Positions 33,975 through 46,167 of a stretch of 64,000 bases of DNA are shown here, piece by piece. The notes under the pieces are model-generated. The model worked only from the letters and a program-made list of their open reading frames with translations, searched no databases and was not told the DNA's origin. The DNA comes from Carettochelys insculpta (lineage: Eukaryota; Chordata; Testudines; Carettochelyidae): positions 37,475,501 through 37,539,500 of the forward strand of contig NC_134145.1 in the NCBI RefSeq assembly GCF_033958435.1, written 5' to 3'. Made by a program: the position numbers and the translations under genes. The first letter of the stretch is position 1. Every line of letters starts with the position of its first letter.

Positions 33975-34605
33975 GCACCCCAGTATGCCGTTAGCTTTCG
34001 TGGCTACAAGGGCACACTGTTTACTCATATCCAGCCTTTCATCCACCATAACCCCTAGGTCCCTTTGCATCGTACTGCTGCTGAGCCAGTCAGTCCCCAG
34101 CCTGTAACAATGTTTGGGATTCTTCTGCCCCAGGTGCAGGACTCTACACTTCTCCTTACTGAACCACATCAGATTTCTTTTGGCCCAGTCCTCCAATTTA
34201 TCCAGGTCCCTCTGGATTCTCTCTCTACCCTCCAACATATCTACCTCTCTCCCTAGTTTTGTGTCATCCGCAAACTTGCTGAGGGTGCAACCCAGTCCCT
34301 CATCCAGGTCATTAATAAAGATGTTGAATAACACTGGCCCTAGAACCGAGCCTCGTGGCACTCTGCTTGAAACAGACGACCATCCAGATATTGAGCCACT
34401 GACCACTACCCATTGGGCCCGACCATCAAGCCAGCTTTCTATCCATCTTATAGTCCAAGGATACAATCCATATTTCCTTAACTTATGGACAAGAATGCTG
34501 TGGGAGACTGTATCAAAAGCCTTGCTGAAGTCAAGGTATATCACATCCACTGACTTCCCCATGTCCACAGAGCTTGTTACCTCGTCATAGAAGCTAATCA
34601 ATGAT
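33975..34605 (-). pseudogene. CR1 LINE reverse-transcriptase fragment
   Basis: Minus strand, open from 34601 to about 33980. Motifs in order: [65 protein letters not shown] (the polymerase FADD box), then [31 protein letters not shown] and [20 protein letters not shown]. It is truncated at its N-terminal side near 34605. The frame then runs into the GC-rich insertion, so the listed 255-aa frame includes foreign residues at its end. Together with 32258-32836 it forms one CR1 copy. Confidence 0.9.
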
Positions 34606-34670
34606 GAGGGTCTCTTCTAAATAAATAGAATGATTGACTAAAGCCCCATCCACATGTTCATATACTCCCA

Positions 34671-35074
34671 GACTGCATCTACACTCGCAAGCTCTTTCAA
34701 AAGGGGCCTCTTTTGAAACATACAGCAGAGAATCTACACATGAAAAGCATTCTTTGGAAAGTCAATTGAAAAAATGAGGAATTCCTTTCTAAATCACTCT
34801 TCCTTTCCCATTTCAGGAAGAGCATCTCCTTTTGAAAGTTTGATGCTCCACAGACCCTTTGTTTTTGAAAGAGCAGTCATCATGGGGCCTGGTTTTTTGA
34901 TCCCTAGTCTGTTCTTTGAAAAGAGCGGGGGCTGTGTGAACATTCTCTTTTGAAAGAACAGATCATTCTTTTGATCCACTTTTTTGTGTGTAGATGCACT
35001 CTTTTGAAAGAAGTTCTTTCAGAAGAGATATTCTAGAAGGACTTTTGAAATATCTTTGTAGTGTAGATGTAGCC
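34671..35074. mobile_element. Harbinger-like MITE (404 bp)
   Basis: The left end GACTGCATCTACACTCGCAA and right end GTAGTGTAGATGTAGCC are inverted. The interior has repeated CTTTTGAAAG and TTTCAAAAG motifs and is related to the MITE at 4106-4505. Flanks CCA and CTA match imperfectly. Confidence 0.7.
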
Positions 35075-36628
35075 CTAGGCTTTAGGAACTTAAAATTTAA
35101 CTTACCCCCTTCTGACGGTGTCAGAAAGTCACTTTATGACCACAAAGGCGTGTGTGTTATAACTCAATCTTCACGGAGCTCTCAGTTCCTCATTTTCAGC
35201 TTGTTCAGGGTGAAACCACATATTTTCTTACACACTAACTTGATCAACCATGCATATAAAGTGCCCACATTTCCTCTTCTACACTGATTGCCTGTAAAGT
35301 AGTAGGTTGATTGTCGGCTGTCATAGCTGGTTTCAAGTATGCAGGCCTAGCGTATACTTTTAGACCCATTCCTTCAGAATCTTCTCTGAAGTCACAAATA
35401 TAATATCTGCTTTTTTGTACTATAAAATAATAAAGAGAAAATCTTTTTATCAGCTACAAAGCCTGTATCTTTTTCAGTATGCTAAATAAGAGTAATTTTT
35501 CTCCCAAAGGGTTTTGGTTCATAGGTGATGTGCTTGACTTCCTTGTCTGATGTTTTGCATTCAGCCCCAATAAGAAAAACAATATTAAATATTATCAGAC
35601 TTGAAGGTGCCAGAGACAGCTGTTGCAGTGGCACACTCCAGTGAAAATCATTGTTCCAATTCACTGCAGCTCTAGGCTCATTTAAGGTACATCTACACTA
35701 CACCGAAGATTGATACTGCCACAGTCAATCTTCCAAAGTTCGATTGAGTGTGCCTAGTGGAATATCTTAATCATCCTGCCCCCCTCTGTTTATAAAAGAC
35801 TCCCTGCCCCAAAGGCAAAGCTGAGAGCAGCATAAGCGTTCTTGCTGTGATAGCACGTGCACTAGCTCCAGACACAGCTCTTAAGCGGATCTCAAGTATA
35901 AAATTCAGAGGTTCACACTTTGCAGGGAGGGAGGTACAGCACTCTGTAATCCTCTAAATGGTGCCCCTGCCACTTAGCACAAACATCTGATGTAACTGGG
36001 GCAAATCAACTAAATTGGCTAAATAGCGTGAAGAACTGGGATGGGATGGGGGAAATATGCCTTTATGTAAGAAAAAATCCTGACTACTTATAAAATCCAG
36101 ACCTCTAGTCACCTAAAATCACCCTAACATTCTAGCCTATTTATTTAGTTTCATATAAAACTTCTGAAAATATGAATAATTCTCCAGTATAGATTGTTAA
36201 ATCCACTTAAAGGGGATTCCTGCTAAACTTAAAACCAGCTGCTGTAGCATAGAAGGTTACAGGCTGAAGAACATGCAACAAGGTTGATAGTTATTTGCTA
36301 TCTTAAATAACACAACATGGAAGAAACGTGCTGCAAAGAAGCCTGTGGCTCTTCTTTACAATTAAAGCAGAACAGAACTGATCACATTTTAACTTTACAG
36401 TTAAAGATGAACAGAACTGATCACTCTGGTCCTCAAATCATTTCCCATTGTCATGGAACACCATGTACTGCAGTGTAGATGTTGTTCTTTGGACTATTCA
36501 GATTCCCTTGGATCCCTTTCCAAGTTGAAAATGGTGTAACATCCTTGTGGCCACCCCAGCAATTGCTTACCAGAAAAAGTAAGAAAAGGAAAGTAACTAA
36601 GTATTATTTTCTGTCTGTAATGCCATAA
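35075..36628. other. Intergenic; truncated MITE end near 35.69-35.77 kb
   Basis: About 35690-35770 (GGTACATCTACACTACACCG, CAATCTTCCAAAGTTCGATT, GTGCCTAGTGGAATATC) resembles the left half of the 22.0 kb MITE family. No gene is supported elsewhere in this stretch. Confidence 0.45.
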
Positions 36629-36914
36629 AGCTGCATCTACATGGCTTCTCCCTTTTGGAACAGGCATGCAAATGAGCAAGATTGAAAATACAAATGAGGT
36701 ATGGATTTTGTTTCAGGAAGAAGGGTGCTTTTGAAAGTGGGGGAACCCCATCCACACAGCTGCCTTAGCTTCTGGAAATGGCTCTTCCAGAAGCTAGATC
36801 ATGCGGGAATATGCAAATGAGGTGTGAGATACTTAAATCTGTGCCTCATCTGCATTTCAGATCTCACTCATTTGCATGCCCCTTCATAAAGGAAGGGGCC
36901 ATGTAGACACAATT
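36629..36914. mobile_element. Harbinger-like MITE (286 bp)
   Basis: Starts AGCTGCATCTACATGGCTTC and ends CCATGTAGACACAATT, flanked by TAA at 36626-36628 and 36915-36917, the classical Harbinger target. The interior has CATGCAAATGAG mirrored by CTCATTTGCATG, and CTTCTGGAA/TTCCAGAAG pairs. Non-coding. Confidence 0.8.
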
Positions 36915-36917
36915 TAA

Positions 36918-39900
36918 GTGTTTTGTCCGTGAGGAAGAAAACATTTTTTTTACTTTACTCACCTTTGCTTTTCATTCCATTCCTCTTCCCAGCTGGAAAC
37001 AAGGCCAGCCATTACTGTGGGACTGTACACAGTTTATGGACTTCTCAGTAGGAGCCCATTCTCCAGCAATCACATTGTGTGAAAGGCCTCCAAAGTGAAG
37101 GATAAGTGAGGAGTAACAGCTTATTAATGCAAGACTTTTTGTGGGAATTTTGCTTACAGATTTCAGGATCAGACCCTTGGAATCCAACATTATTTCTCTG
37201 TGGACATAACAATTACTTACAGTACTTACAATATAGTTGGAATTTTGTCTATATTTCACTGTTTCTTTGTGCAGGTTTTGAGAATGGATTTAAAATCATC
37301 AAACCCACTTAACTTTAGAAAGTAGAACAACAAATGTTCGGTTTTTAATCTACTTAGACAAAATATTTATAAACTTGATGACTTCTGCCTGTATAGACAA
37401 CCTCTGTAAAAATTTTACTAAAATGTCAGCTGATATAATAATGTACTAATCTCTTGCATTTAAGAAATGAAATAGAGAACGATGTGTAAGACCACATTAT
37501 ATCATTCTATGACATGCCTACACAGCAAATAGACTCAAATAAAAATTATTTGGGTCTGCATTATCTATACAATTATGGTCTCTGAAATCTGGTGAGTCAA
37601 TATTAATAGTCAGAGTCGAACTGTGGTCCAGAAAAATTGCATTCAGCATGACCCACAAGAAACAGGGAATGGTTTAGTTCTGCATCAGACACGTATTCAT
37701 TTCATTTCGTTCAAAAAGAAAAGAAAAAAAACAACAAAGAACTGGAAGGCCTTATCAGCTGGAAAGCACTCTATTGCTAGTGGAGAGGAGAAAAATGCAG
37801 CCAGGAGCAACTGACATTTTTCTAGTATGAAGCTGTTTAGCTGAGTTAGATGTAAATGAATAAGATAAGAGATGGAAAACTAGGTGCTCACCAGTTGTTT
37901 CTGTTTTACATACACTGATCCATGGACAGGAGAACAGTAAGCAGTTGAAAGTTTCATGATGCTTTTGCCCAAGTAAGGCATGTAAGATCAAGCCTAAAGC
38001 TAATAAGCTTCCTATTAGCATATCAACATGGCATCATTTCTTTGGATTATATTGGTAATATCTTGTACAATTTCAGCAAATCTCATAATAAAACAGGAGC
38101 ATTCAATCAAATTTTAGAATTTTGACTGAAACACCATTAATTTACTAAAGGAAAGCATTTCTGCAAAATGTGGGCTTTGTGAAATCCAGAAATATTTGTA
38201 GGCAAGACCATATTTGCAAAAAACACCGAAATGCTTTAATTTAGATCTTATGACATTATGCTTTGCTGTAGTGGTGTTTTTATAGTTTAGGAGTCTGTAA
38301 TTTTCTCATGCAATTCACTGCATGAGAAACATTTCTAGTACTTTATATATTAAGCAAGGTACTATATACTAAAACATTACAGACCCCACTGATTTGTAAG
38401 ATGTGCAACTAGTTTGGAAAGACTGGGTACGGTCTCAGCATTGCAGGAGACATTGCCTGGAAGATGTTAAAATGAGAGTTATTTGTCAGACATGGCTTCA
38501 GAGGAGTTCATGAAGTATATACACAGTTTATATCTCAAGAAATTTTACTTCTCCTGCCAGACTATGTGGATCTTGTTCTAACTGCAGTTGTTTTACTTAA
38601 ACTGCCTATTGATTATAGCTCAACTGCTGGCTCACTTCCTTCAACTGCAATTTTCATTTTGGCAGTTTAATTTATATTACATTGAAACTCCATTCATCAG
38701 TTAAACAGTTCACATTCTAGTCTCTAGTTCACAACATATTATCTTTTAGAACTGACTTTAAAAGAAACTCATCTAATATAGAACAAAACATTACATTTTT
38801 TAGCAATTGTGACCGCTAATTACTTTCGTTTGCAAATAATACTGTTTATGTTTGGATGGGAGGAGGAAATTTCACTCAGGATGAGGCTGAAAATGAATGT
38901 TCAGATCAGTATAGTCTTCTGAAACAATCTCTTTACAAATTTTATAGGAGATAAAGCACTTATTATTTGATACTAATATTTCTACTTCATATTCTTCAGT
39001 TATTATAATTGATGCTGAAACATTAACAACCCCAAGCTGCTTTGTAGAACCCCAAGTTTATGCTGACTGTTACAGTATGAAGTTGGAATTTCAGTGAAAA
39101 AAAGTTATTTCAGAGATTCTAAAGAGCTAACCGCTGGGAATCAAGAGCCTGGAAAGGGGCATATGGTGGTTCTGTTGGAAAAACTGTATTTAAAAATATA
39201 ATCAATTCCAGAGTTTTAATTAGACCATTATTATGGCTCTGAGATTGGTTTATAAACTTCTTGACCAGCACCTAAGCCTCTATGGTAAAATCTGCTAGGA
39301 TCATTGACTATAGGTGTGGCCAGTCATACAGCAAACTGTGTTAATTTTTTGTAAGGGAATCTTGTAGAGGCAGCTTGCCAGTGACCCTTAAACCATAAGT
39401 GGTAATCTTTTGTTCTAATGATCACTCCATGCAAATTATCACTCAGTCCCGAACCCACCACAAAAAAGCAGTGTTGGGATCACTAATTATATCTTGATCT
39501 CCTGTGTATCTTTGAATCACACCAGTCTATTTTCAACCATGAATTTAACATGTAGATAGTGTAATGTTTACCACTATCCTGTTCATTATGTACACACTGG
39601 TTGCAACATCCCAATATACCAATGATGCTCAGATGTATGTCTTCTTTTTGTTGAACCTGGATAGCCCATTATATTTGACATTGTACCACGTGGAATAAAG
39701 TGGTCAAGACAAGATAAAAGTGTTAAAACTATGCAGAAGAACAATCTAGATAAGTAAGCCAAGGTACTGAGTTTGCCTTTTATGACAGCGTACCACATTT
39801 GCCATGTCAGTCGTATTCTTAGGATGCTGGGCCCATTTCTGAATTATTAGGTTGTCTTTTAAAATGTATGGCATAAGTTGTAACCATTTCCATCTCCTCT

Positions 39901-40181
39901 GGACCTTGCTATAGTGATCCAGAGCTCTCTAACTTCAAAGGTACTTTACAACAATACTGCAATTACACGTGGATGATCAGTTCAACAAATTCATCATTCT
40001 CTGTTTGCTGTTTGTGACTAACACTTTATTTGTACAAATCTTCCTACAGCATATTTTGGGGCAGTAGGCAGTATTATGAATTTATTCTGAGTAAAAGAAA
40101 TTAAGTTTATGCCCTCCAGTCATGGAACAGAAACAATACAAGGTGGTCAGTCAAAGAGTTTGCATGATGATTTTTAAACAC
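36918..40181. other. Intergenic, no gene seen
   Basis: AT-rich sequence without a supported exon, RNA or classifiable repeat. Frames of 60-95 aa are scattered and lack codon bias or domains. Confidence 0.5.
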
Positions 40182-40513
40182 TGAGGCTACGTCTACACGT
40201 GAAGCCAACATCGAAATAGGCTATTTCGATGAATAATGTCTACACGTCCTCCAGGGCCGGCAACGTCAATGCTCAACTTCGAAGTTGCTCAGCCCAACAT
40301 CGAAATAGGCACAGCGAGGGAACGTCTACACGTCAAAGTAGCACACATCGAAATAGGGATGCCAGGCACAGGTGCAGACAGGGTCAACGGGTGGACTAGC
40401 GCTTCCGGGGCAACAGCTAGCCGCTCCCTTAAAGGGCCCCTCCCACATACACTCAGCCTGCACAGCACGCGGTCTGAGGAGCCATAGGCACACAGACCCC
40501 GGGTGCCGCAGTC

Positions 40514-41873
40514 ATGGACCCCCAGCAGCAGCAGCAGCAGCAGCAGCTAGAGGTCCACCCAGCCCTCCTGGCAGGAGCAGGGCTTGCCCTGGCCCATGCC
40601 ATGTGGGAGGCAACTGAGTACCTTCTTGCCCCAGGGGAGGAGATGCCCCCAGGGCAGCAGGGCTCAACCCCTACCCCTGCAGCACCCCGCTCCACCCCCC
40701 GCCTCACACGCCGGCAGCTGTGGAGCTACCCCACCAGCACCGACTGGTGGGAGCGGCTGGTGCTTGGGGAGTGGGACGACGACCACTGGCTCAGGAACTT
40801 CAGGATGAGCCGGCAGACATTCCTGGAGCTGTGCCAGTGGCTCACCCCCGCACTCAGGCACCGGGACACTGCCATGCGGCGTGCCCTCCCTGTGGAGAAA
40901 CGGGTCGGCATTGCTGTCTGGAAGCTGGCCACTCCGGACAGCTACCGATCCGTGGGGCAGCAGTTTGGTGTCGGAAAGGCCACCGTCGGGGCTGTCTTCA
41001 TGGAGGTAAGAGAACCCACAGGGGGAGGCCAGGGCAGGGCAGGGCAGGGCAGGGCAGGGCCACGCACACCCTGCTCACCCCTCATTGGGGCTGTCCCATG
41101 TGCTTTCTCTGCAGGTCGTGCGTGCCATCAATGCCCTGCTCCTGCACAGGCTCGTGAGGCTGGGGGACCCACATGCCACTGTCGCCGCCTTTGCCACCCT
41201 GGGCTTCCCCAACTGCTTCGGGGCTCTGGATGGGACTCACATCCCCATCCGCGCCCCGCATCACAGTGGAGGACGATACCTCAATCGGAAGGGCTACCAT
41301 TCTGTCGTCCTGCAGGCCTTGGTGGACAGCCGGGGACGTTTCCAGGACATTTACGTGGGCTGGCCTGGCAGCACCCACGACGCCCGGGTTTTTCGGAACT
41401 CGGGCCTGTGCCGCCGGCTGGAGGCGGGGACCTACATCCCCCAGTGGGAGATCCCTCTGGGGGACACCACCATGCCCTTCTGCCTCATCGCAGATGCGGC
41501 CTACCCCCTCCGGCCATGGCTCATGCACCCCTACACGGGCCATCTCTCCGCTAGCCAGGAGCACTTCAACGAGTGCCTGAACCGTGCGCGCCAGGTGGTG
41601 GAGCACTCATTTGGCCGCCTCAAGGGACGCTGGCGATGTCTCCTGACCCACCTGGATGTGGGCCCCAACAACATCCCCCAGATTGTGGGTGCCTGCTGCG
41701 CCCTGCACAACCTCGTGGAGAGCAAGGGGGAGACCTTTCTGCAGGGCTGGGTCGCGGAGGCCGGCAGGGCACATGTGCAGCCACCTGCTGCCCCCAGTCG
41801 GCAGGTGGACCCAGAGGGGACCCGGGTCCGGGAGGCCCTGCGGGCCCACTTCGACCAACAGGCCGCGGGGTGA
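40514..41873 (+). CDS. Harbinger DDE transposase (416 aa, two exons)
   Basis: Exon 1 is 40514-41005 and exon 2 is 41115-41873. The phase-0 intron has donor GAG|GTAAGAG and acceptor TTTCTCTGCAG|GTC; without splicing the frame runs on as a false 346-aa product. Starts MDPQ with a run of eight Gln (residues 4-11). A helical N-terminal domain follows, with WWERLVLGEWDDDHW (about 78-92) and FLELCQWLTPALRHRD, then an HTH-like SYRSVGQQFGVGKATVGAVF (143-162). The nuclease core has FGALDGTHIPI (Asp203), STHDARVF, LIADAAYPLRPWLM (Asp291) and VVEHSFGRLKGRWRCL (Glu327), the DDE triad expected for DDE_Tnp_4/HARBI1-like enzymes. Family members excise and insert DNA at 3-bp targets. Length and motifs are normal for the family and no damage is visible. 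Poly(A) signals lie at 42051-42060. Confidence 0.92.
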
Positions 41874-42050
41874 ACTCTGCCCAGGCCCCCTACTGCCCGC
41901 CCCTTCCTCCCCCACACTCCTGCCCCAACGCCCACACCATGGAGCACCCCACCGCCCCCCCCCACTTGTCCTGGACTAATGACAGCATGAACTTGTGGGT
42001 GAACGTAAACTTTTTTTTCGTCTTTACGAAACTTTTTTTTTTTGTATGTA

Positions 42051-42060
42051 AATAAATAAA
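42051..42060 (+). terminator. Poly(A) signals of the Harbinger transposase
   Basis: Two overlapping AATAAA hexamers (42051-42056 and 42055-42060) lie about 180 nt after the transposase stop codon, in the gap between the two convergent genes. Confidence 0.6.
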
Positions 42061-42294
42061 TATGTGAAACACAAACCAAAAAGGAGGGACAAACGTTCAA
42101 CCAAAGCAAGATGTGCACAAATAAAACAATACAACAACAAAGCAAAGAAGTGTGCGCCATCAACAAAAAAGAAAAGCAGGGAGGAGAACGGGGAGAACTA
42201 TTTACAAGGGGGGGACGGGGCAAATGGGGGCACCAAAAACAAACAGTCAAACTATATACAACAAGGGGGGGGCCACGTCCTGGGCCCCTCGCCC

Positions 42295-44353
42295 CTAGAG
42301 CCCAGCACTGGGCGTGCCCGGCCGGGAGCCCCGCCGTGCCTGCAGTCTGGTCCGCGGCTGGGTGGGAGCGGGCTGCACAGGAAGGTATTGGCGCCGGCGA
42401 GTCTCAGGTGGCTCCAGGGGTCCCTCGGCGCTGTGGCCCTTGTGGGTGGGTGGTGGGGCGACGGCGGACGGCCCGGCGACGGCTGGAGCAGCTGGTGGTG
42501 GGGCTGCAGGAGCAGGCAGGGCAGGCGATGGCTCGGCCGGCGTGGCATGAGGGGCCAGGTAATCAACCAGCCGGTTAAATGTCTGCATATAGGCCCCCCA
42601 TGCCTCCTGGCGCCAGGTCAGCGCCCGCTCCTGCAGCTGGAGGTGCTGCTCCGAAATCTCCAGCTGCCGGCAGAGGATGGCCAGCAGCTGGGGGTCCGTC
42701 GCCGCCGGCGGTAGTAGGCGCGGGGTCTGCCGTCTTGCCCTCTGCGGGGCCGGTCGTTCCTCGGCCGAGGGGCTGCCCTGGAGCGAGGGTCCCGGAGGGC
42801 TCTCCGGGACAACTGAGGCCTCGCCGGCGCTCTCTTCCGGTCCTTCAGATGGTGCAGGTGCAGGTGCAGGACACAGGAGAGGAGGTGGAGAAGAAGAATG
42901 GAGACAGGCGTTAGTGTGGGCCCCGAGCCGTGGCCTTTGTCCCCCCCGCCCTGTGCTGCAGGTTCCCCATCCCCGTCCCCGGGAGATGCTGCTGTGATGG
43001 ATGGGGTTCAGGGGTCCCCCTGCCCTGCACCCCGTCCCCTGGTGGGAGCGACTCTCACTTCACCCCGCAGGGTCTGAGAGCAGGAGAGCTTTCTTAGGCC
43101 ACAGATGGCCAGTTTCTGGCAGGAGTGACAGCACCAGCTGTCGGAAGAGACAGTCCTTCCAACCCGTCGTGGGGAGAAGACCCCAAGGGGGGCCCCTCTG
43201 GGATGCAGCTTTCCCCCTCCTCTGGCTGGCTGCCTACCAGCTCTCCCTTCCCCTAGCCTCTACCTGTGGCCCCCGCCCTCGCCCCCCAATTCCAAGCCAG
43301 CTCGGCTCCTCCCTCCTGTTTGTTCAGGGCAGAGGTGTCACCTGCCAGCTGTAGCGCCAGGATCCTCCTTTGGCCCTGGGAGCTCCTCGGCTCTTGTGGC
43401 TCATATGTAGCCTGAGTCTCCCTTTGGCACTCCCCCCACTCCATCACATGCTGCTGCTGCGGGGTGTCCCACCCCCTCCGCCCGGGGGCCCCTCGAGGTT
43501 CCGCTCCCCCCTGGCCCGGGGATGGGGCATGGCACTGTCATGCAGGGTGGGGGGGCAGGGGCTGATGGCTGCAGTGCTGTGAGGGCCATGGCCCTGGTGT
43601 CCTTGGGGCCATGGCCATGTGAGCATGTGGGGGGCCCTGGACACATCTCTGTTACCCCCGCCCCTCAAGCCCAGGGGTGTCCACCAGAGAGGGGTACCTA
43701 CCTGTGGGTCCGCTCCCACGGTCCGGAGATCCCCGGGGGTCGGAGGCCCTGCTGCTGCTCTGGGATGGCAGGAGGAGGATCTGCAGGCTGGATTCTTCGG
43801 AGGAGGAGCCCCCCTCCTCCTCCTCCTCCTCCTCCTCCTCCTGCCACGATGTCCTGGGGATGGCCTCCGGGGGGGGCCCCCGGGGTGCGGGGCTTACCTC
43901 CGGGTCGGACTCCGGCTGCAGGGCCTGCTGGGGCTCGTCAGCCGAGGTGTCAAGGGTGGCTGGAGGGGAGGAGGTGTGCCGGGAGCACAGGATGTCCCTG
44001 AGCTCCCTGTAAAAGGGGCAAGTGACGGGGGCAGCCCCAGATCGGCTGGCCGCATCCTGGGCCCGGGCATAACCCTGCCGCAGCTCCTTCACCTTACTCC
44101 GGACATGGTCCGGAGTGCGGGCAGGGTGACCCCGGGCAGCCAGGCCGTCGGCCAGCCGAGCGAACGCATCCGCGTTCCGCCTCTTGCTCCCCATTACCTG
44201 GAGCACCTCCTCCTCGCTCCAGAGCCCCAGCAGGTCCCACAGCTCGGCCTCCGTCCAGGCCCCAGACTGGCAGGTCTTCTGGCTGGGCTGGCTGCCCTGG
44301 CTCCCCTTGGGGGGGGTCCCCTGGGGGCGCTGGGGGGGCTGCTGGGCAGCCAT
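42295..44353 (-). CDS. Harbinger Myb/SANT-like accessory protein (399 aa, two exons)
   Basis: Exon 1 runs 44353 to 43702 and exon 2 42842 to 42295. Donor CAG|GTAGGT and acceptor CTGAAG|GAC join in frame (phase 1), giving 400 codons including stop. The start MAAQQPPQRPQ is preferred over an in-frame Met 21 codons upstream because both decayed relatives begin at the same point. Residues about 31-120 form a Myb-like trihelix domain: GAWTEAELWDLLGLW, RRNADAFARLADGLA, VRSKVKELRQGYARAQD. An acidic run of nine Glu and a Ser/Pro-rich linker follow. Exon 2 has an amphipathic helix, LLAILCRQLEISEQHLQLQ, then a Pro/Ala/Arg-rich end. In this superfamily the Myb-like protein helps move the transposase to the nucleus and to element ends. 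No disabling change is seen. The exon-2 acceptor is the least certain part. Confidence 0.82.
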
Positions 44354-44782
44354 CGCCGCTGTGTGGTGGGCTGAGGGCTGTGCAGGCTGCCCGCGTGTGC
44401 AGGCTGCAGCCTGCACGTTGCCTCAGCTTCCTGCAGAGTCAGGGCGGGGGAGGGGACCTTTAAGGGGCCGCTCCACGCAGCCACCAGTGAGCTGAGGGGC
44501 TGGAGAGAGCGTCTCTCAACCCCCCAGCTGATGGCCGCCATGGAGGACCCGGCAATTTCGACGTTGCGGGATGCGGATCGTCTACACTGTCCCTACTTCG
44601 ACGTTGAACATTGAAGTAGGGCGCTATTCCTATCTCCTCATGGGGTTAGTGACTTCGACGTCTCGCCGCCTAATGTCGAAGTTAACTTCGAAATAGCGCC
44701 CGACGCATGTAGCCGCGACGGGCGTTATTTCGAAGTTAGTGCTGCTACTTTGAAGTAGCGTGCACGTGTAGACACAGCTTGA

Positions 44783-45951
44783 ATAAGCAACTGATATCTG
44801 GCCTAATCAATAGGCCAAATATATTCATTAAAAGCTATATGTTGATGAACTTCAGACAACCACATTTGCACAAGCCATAAAATTTCTTAAACCTTACAAT
44901 GCGAAGAACAAATGAATTCTAATATAAAAGAGGGTTGTTGTTTGTGGGGGGTGGTTGCTTTTGTTTTATTTTGTTTGTCAGCTTATGTTGCTTGGGAAGG
45001 GTGTTTAAACTAAACTGAAAAAAGCCTCACTTATAGAGGTATAAGAGTGTACATCTAGGAGTTTTATACTCACGTAATTATACTGTATAAACTGGTAAAA
45101 CTTTATGGTGTAGAAAAGCCCTAAGTGACTTGGGGAAGGTCACACAAGGAGTCTGCAGCAGTGAGAGGGAGTAAATGCAGATCTTCTGAGCCCCTCTCCA
45201 GGGACCTAATCAGAAGACCAGCCTTTCTCTCTAGTGTTCCATACCAACTACATCAACAGTGAATGTCTCTTTTTGAAAAACGTCTGGAAGCATTATCAAG
45301 TAGAATACAGAGAGCGGCCTCGTTTTTGAGTGAGGGGTGAGACACTGTAAGTACATAACACCTGTTCTTCAATCTTATAGTCTGCCTACATTTTCATTTC
45401 AGAGTGCAGTTCAAGGTGGTGCTTATGATCTGGGAAGCACTAAGTGGTCTGGAAACCAGTTATCTCAGAAACTACTTATTTTCTTATTGTACAAACAGCA
45501 GGTTGCTCTCACTGTCAGTACCTCTTGTCAAACTCTTCGTAGCGGATGGTAGGACATTCTTGGTGGAGGGCCTACACCCCCAGAATTTGTTTTCTGCAGT
45601 GTTTCCATGGAACTAAGGCCCCAGTACAAGACTTAATGTTTAAGCTGTCCACAGTTTTTAGTGTGGTTGGAAGAATTTGCTATGGAATGATTGATGCTGC
45701 AAGGGATGTCTGCTTTTCGGAAACTGAAATACAAAGTCTTGTATTTTGCTGTTTCATAATTTCACTACAGATGCAAGGCATTCAGGTGCATGGTGATTAA
45801 CATCAATGAACGTGTCTAAAACACCATTAATAACTTTTTATCTTTTTTCCCTGCTGTAGCAAACTGGACTAATTAGAGCATAGTCTGATGTGTTAAATGG
45901 AGCCATAGTAGTCAAAGCACTTTACTTTTCCTTAAATGGTTGAGCTACTTG
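44783..45951. other. Spacer between two Harbinger copies; possible MIR/L2-like fragment
   Basis: About 45118-45240 contains TGACTTGGGGAAGGTCACAC followed by GAGTCTGCAGCAGTGAGAG, resembling the GGTCACACAG-AGT motif of MIR/L2-type ancient repeats. Frames at 45337-45800 (71-84 aa) have no domain. No gene is called. Confidence 0.4.
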
Positions 45952-46167
45952 GGCTACATCTACACCAGAGCATTTTGTCAACAAAGCCCGGGAGCATCCC
46001 AAGGCATTCTGTTGACAGTAAATCGACAGAATGCAGCAGTTTGGTGGACAGCCATATCCCACGAGGCACAATGCCTATGTCAACTGAGATCTGTTGACAG
46101 AAAGCTGGTCTGGTCTTTCCGGGGGGGCCTTCTGTTGGCAGACTGGGCTTCTGGGACACTGCAAGAA
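45952..46167. mobile_element. Partial MITE with CTGTTGACAG motifs
   Basis: Starts GGCTACATCTACACCAGAGC and carries TTCTGTTGACAG and TGTCAACTGAGATCTGTTG. The right end is not found; a Harbinger copy begins at 46171. It is related to the degraded element at 13090-13514. Confidence 0.5.

Larger units (their letters stand above)
40185..44779. mobile_element. Complete two-gene Harbinger transposon (4595 bp)
   Basis: The left end GGCTACGTCTACACGTGAAG is mirrored by the right end CACGTGTAGACACAGCT, and TGA is duplicated at 40182-40184 and 44780-44782. About 150-200 bp at each end are packed with TTCGAAGTAG/CTATTTCGAAGTT-type repeats. It holds a DDE transposase on the plus strand (left) and a Myb/SANT-like protein on the minus strand (right), facing each other across a gap of about 420 bp. 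Both genes can be read with one canonical intron each and no internal stop. It is the only element in the window that looks autonomous. Confidence 0.9.

Noticed and set aside
41033..41063. GCAGG repeat as a tandem-repeat regulatory element
   Set aside because: It is a short simple repeat inside the transposase intron with no further signal.
40514..41554. 346-aa continuous reading frame as the transposase product
   Set aside because: After residue 164 it reads through a GTAAG...TTTCTCTGCAG intron into a nonsense frame. The spliced form restores the conserved DDE core.
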